From positions 248,327 through 312,326 of the forward strand of contig NZ_JAPNOA010000059.1 of assembly GCF_026626885.1 (NCBI RefSeq): 64,000 nucleotides of DNA, written 5' to 3'. The notes beneath the pieces are model-generated. The model made no database searches. It was not told the DNA's origin and worked only from the letters and a program-made list of their open reading frames with translations. The DNA comes from Parathalassolituus penaei. GTDB taxonomy: Bacteria; Pseudomonadota; Gammaproteobacteria; Pseudomonadales; Oceanobacteraceae. Of the stretch, positions 61,413 to 64,000 are shown piece by piece. Made by a program: the position numbers and the translations under genes. Positions within the stretch are counted from its first letter, which is position 1. Every line of letters starts with the position of its first letter.

Positions 61413-61577
61413 GCGTCGCCAGACTCCAGACTGGACAGATCCTGCAATCCGCTTTGCAGGGACTGTCGTAGACCTCCTGCGCCAACTTCCCTACCGTGGC
61501 TACAGCGTGTAGCCATCCAGCTCCACGCTGCCCGACCTCTGAAGAACAACAAAAACAATTCGATAAGGAACCACGCT

Positions 61578-62831
61578 GTGAGCCGATCTCTGCGTACGCT
61601 GGCCATGCTGGCTGTCTGCTGCCTGCCCTCTCTGCTGATGGCGGCTGAACCGATTCTGCTGGGGCTGAATTACCCCGCAACAGGCCGCCTGAAGGAAGAC
61701 GGTATCTCCGAAGCCATGGGGGCTGAACTGGCGGTGGCGGAAATCAACGCTGCCGGTGGTGTGCTGGGGCGGCCTCTGGAATTGCTGATGGCCAACACCG
61801 CATCCAAGCCGGAAAAATCCGTCGAAAACGTGCGCCAGATGGCCGAACAGGGGGCGGTGATGGTGTTTGGTGGCGCAACATCGCCGGTAGCCATTGCCGG
61901 TGGTCAGGAGGCCGCGCGCCATCGTATCCCCTACTTTGGTACCCTCACCTACGCCAACGAAACCACCGGTATTGAAGGCCAGCGTTTTATGTTCCGCGAG
62001 TGCCATAACGCCTGGATGATTGGCAAGGCGCTGAGCAATTACATCCGCCGCCAGCTGCCGGATGAGCGTTTCTTTTTTGTCACCGCCGATTACATTTGGG
62101 GCACCTCGACCGAACAGTCACTGCGCGAGCAGGCCAATCTGCAGGACATCAGCAAACACCCGTCAGCCCGGGTCAGTTTCCCGAAACCACGCCAGCAGGA
62201 GATTGAGTCGGCGATCCAGACCGCTGCCGCTTCCAATGCCGGTGTGCTGGTTCTGGTGCTGAACGGCGAAGACCTGATTACCGGCCTGCGTCTGTTGCAT
62301 GACCTCAAACTGGACGACCGCTTCAAGGTGATTGCGCCATCGGTGACGCTGGGGATTGCCCGTGCCGCCGGAGCCAGCCTGATGGAAGGTGTGGTCACCA
62401 CCTCACCATGGGAGTGGAACATCCCCTACCAGCTCAATTACCCACGTGGTCAGGCCTTTGTGGAAGCCTTTGTAAAACGTTTTAACCAGTATCCGGCCAG
62501 TCCGGCCGCCTCGGCCTACAGCATTGTTTACCAGTTCAAGGATGCCGCCGAACGGGCTGGCAGTGTGAATGGTGACAAGCTGGTCACGGCGCTGGAAGGC
62601 TACCGTTACACCGGTCTCAAGGATGAACAGCAATGGCGGGCATTCGACCACCAGAACCTGCAAACCCTGTATGTGATTCAGGGCAAACCGCGTAACGAAA
62701 TCCTCAAAGACAAGTTCCGTTCCGACTTCTTTGAAGTGGTGGATCAGCTGTCGGCCAAGGACGGTGCCATGCCGCAGGAACAGTGGCTGGCGGAGCGCCA
62801 GAAAGCCGGTAAACCCGCGCAGCTGCAATAA
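61578..62831 (+). CDS. Periplasmic substrate-binding protein (Peripla_BP_6 type)
   Basis: 417 residues from a GTG preceded by AAGGAA. Signal peptide (about 1-22), then a type I periplasmic fold: ILLGLNYPATGRLKEDGISEAMGAELAV, GGVLGRPLELL, VMVFGGATSPVAIAGGQEAAR, and FFVTADYIWGTSTEQSL. Resembles the binding proteins of branched-chain amino acid, amide or urea ABC importers. No permease or ATPase genes are adjacent, so it may be an orphan or feed a sensor beyond the window. Confidence 0.85.
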   Translation: MSRSLRTLAMLAVCCLPSLLMAAEPILLGLNYPATGRLKEDGISEAMGAELAVAEINAAGGVLGRPLELLMANTASKPEKSVENVRQMAEQGAVMVFGGATSPVAIAGGQEAARHRIPYFGTLTYANETTGIEGQRFMFRECHNAWMIGKALSNYIRRQLPDERFFFVTADYIWGTSTEQSLREQANLQDISKHPSARVSFPKPRQQEIESAIQTAAASNAGVLVLVLNGEDLITGLRLLHDLKLDDRFKVIAPSVTLGIARAAGASLMEGVVTTSPWEWNIPYQLNYPRGQAFVEAFVKRFNQYPASPAASAYSIVYQFKDAAERAGSVNGDKLVTALEGYRYTGLKDEQQWRAFDHQNLQTLYVIQGKPRNEILKDKFRSDFFEVVDQLSAKDGAMPQEQWLAERQKAGKPAQLQ

Positions 62832-62870
62832 GCACTGCGCGCATTCACCATACGCTTGAACGACTCCGAT

Positions 62871-63962
62871 TTAATGCAACACCGTGGCCAGATCCAGTGT
62901 CTGGTAATCCGCTGCAACCGTTACCGGCAACGCCGCACAGCCCTGTCCCACCAGCGGCCGGAAGCGTTGCTGGTAAGCGGCCCAGTAGCGTAATGGATGA
63001 TCGTTGTTGTTGACCCGGGTAGTGGCGGTGATGGGCAAACGGGTCAGCAAGTACCAGCCCTCTGTGGTTTCCAGCAAGGGGCTGATGCCGTTGTTATCCA
63101 GCTGTTGCCAAGCCGTTTCCAGCACTGCCGGTAATTGTCCGGCACTGACCAGACGCCCCTGTGGATAACGTTTCATCTGTGGGTCTTCACCCTGCTCACG
63201 CATCAGGGCTAACAAGGCCGATGCCGGTTGCTGACTGGCCAACAACGTCTTACGCGTGTCCAGCAGTTGTTGTTTTAACGCCGCCGCAGCATTGGCATCC
63301 GCCGGTTTCTGGCGGAACAGGTAACCCACATGGCGCAACTGGCGAGCCTGAATGTAATCCTCTACCAGCGCTGCGTCGACATTACGCGCTTCTTCGCCAT
63401 ACAGGCTGTCGAACAGGCGTGCCGATAAACGATCGGTTTCCTGCAAGCGGTCATACACAGATTCACTGACGTACATACGGCGCAAAATCGTCAGATATTC
63501 ACGTTCGCCACCATAGGTACGAATCTGGGTCTGCCGTTGTTGCTGCATCTGGGTCTGATCCTGTTCGGTCAGACGAATATCACGCTGACTGGCCAGACGC
63601 CGCACTTCGCGCTGTTCACAGGCGTAACGACCGGCCTGATGTTTTAACCACTGCGCCAGCGGTTCCCCGTCCACCTGGGCTTGCCAGTCAATCAAACGGC
63701 CGTCCGGGCGAGAGACATCCCCGTTGTTACTGACCCCCTGCATTTGCCGATAGGCACGCAGGCTGTAGGTCAGCCAGAAATAGTATTCATCCCACTGCAC
63801 CGGATCGTTATTCACCGTCATCCAGACATCGGTGGTTTTTGGCAACGCCAGCAGCGGTTGGCTGACCAGACAAGCCAGCAGCGCCAGTACCATCCAGCCG
63901 CACCCGGCACTGGCTGGCTGTGGCTTCTGACGAGTCAAACAACGCTTCAACATCATGCGCAT
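62871..63962 (-). CDS. SurA/PpiC-like periplasmic protein
   Basis: A 363-residue exported protein: TM or signal near 23-40, then an N-terminal helical domain (VNNDPVQWDEYYFWLTYSL) and a C-terminal region with GRLVSAGQLPAVLETAWQQL and GISPLLETTEGWYLLTRL, which matches the layout of parvulin-type PPIase domains. Key parvulin residues seem poorly conserved, so it may be a chaperone without isomerase activity. Convergent with the binding-protein gene (39-bp gap). The region upstream lies beyond the window. Confidence 0.65.
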   Translation of the reverse strand: MRMMLKRCLTRQKPQPASAGCGWMVLALLACLVSQPLLALPKTTDVWMTVNNDPVQWDEYYFWLTYSLRAYRQMQGVSNNGDVSRPDGRLIDWQAQVDGEPLAQWLKHQAGRYACEQREVRRLASQRDIRLTEQDQTQMQQQRQTQIRTYGGEREYLTILRRMYVSESVYDRLQETDRLSARLFDSLYGEEARNVDAALVEDYIQARQLRHVGYLFRQKPADANAAAALKQQLLDTRKTLLASQQPASALLALMREQGEDPQMKRYPQGRLVSAGQLPAVLETAWQQLDNNGISPLLETTEGWYLLTRLPITATTRVNNNDHPLRYWAAYQQRFRPLVGQGCAALPVTVAADYQTLDLATVLH

Positions 63963-64000
63963 CTCACATTCTCCGTCCTGACCTGCGGCTCCACGCCCAA

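Larger units (their letters stand above)
60665..61577. other. Repeat cluster B between pobA and the binding-protein gene
   Basis: About 910 bp. It contains the pobA terminator, a short decayed heptamer run (GCGTCGG units near 60755), a REP-like palindrome and composite copies 4 and 5 with their arrays. No credible gene. Confidence 0.85.

Overview
The window reads as a chromosomal stretch of a gammaproteobacterium of moderate GC content. The evidence is gene order: pilM-N-O-P-Q, aroK, aroB, damX, gltB, gltD, hemE, with ponA divergent from pilM, is the arrangement known from Pseudomonas and marine relatives. So is hisB-H-A-F close to mutY, yggX and a tRNA-Phe gene. The Mrp/Pha antiporter has fused A and B subunits, as in the six-gene (group 2) systems. 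A marine Oceanospirillales-type or Pseudomonas-related host is my inference; no rRNA or other taxonomic marker is present.

Layout. 1-10.5 kb: a TonB-dependent receptor, the hisBHAF cluster, a PanZ-like acetyltransferase, an orphan MlaC-like protein, a GGDEF-EAL protein preceded by a small overlapping upstream ORF, mutY, yggX and tRNA-Phe. 10.6-15.4 kb: an accessory patch with DUF2971 and Abi_2 genes, a REP-like palindrome, a coupled pair of unknown genes and a YdjM-type membrane protein. 15.6-17.8 kb: three tandem paralogous six-TM proteins resembling FRAG1/DRAM/Sfk1. 17.9-25.1 kb: radA, convergent with the mrp antiporter operon. 25.3-45.3 kb: hemE, a 1385-residue modular lipoprotein, gltD, gltB, damX, aroB, aroK and the type IV pilus pilMNOPQ operon, all on the minus strand. 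45.5-54.2 kb: ponA, an alpha/beta hydrolase, a SPOR protein, argS, an AT-rich DnaA-box region and ilvD. 54.3-64 kb: an unknown coiled-coil lipoprotein, then two clusters of a composite repeat flanking modF, a HIT hydrolase, a DUF2889 gene and pobA; last come a periplasmic binding protein and a SurA/PpiC-like protein.

The most unusual content is the composite repeat at 55.5-56.6 kb and 60.8-61.4 kb. Five copies of a hairpin-rich core of about 250 bp lie in the same orientation, each followed by a variable array of 7-bp units that all fit NNYCRGA. Four of the five cores carry a 32-nt hairpin in which two base pairs change in a compensatory way between copies, and single-base indels break every reading frame. 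This argues for a structured non-coding element rather than a gene. Second in interest is a cluster of DnaA boxes beside an AT-rich tract between argS and ilvD.

Most of the rest is housekeeping: histidine, aromatic and branched-chain amino acid synthesis, nitrogen assimilation, heme synthesis, pilus biogenesis, peptidoglycan synthesis, cell division, oxidative DNA repair and Na+/H+ homeostasis.
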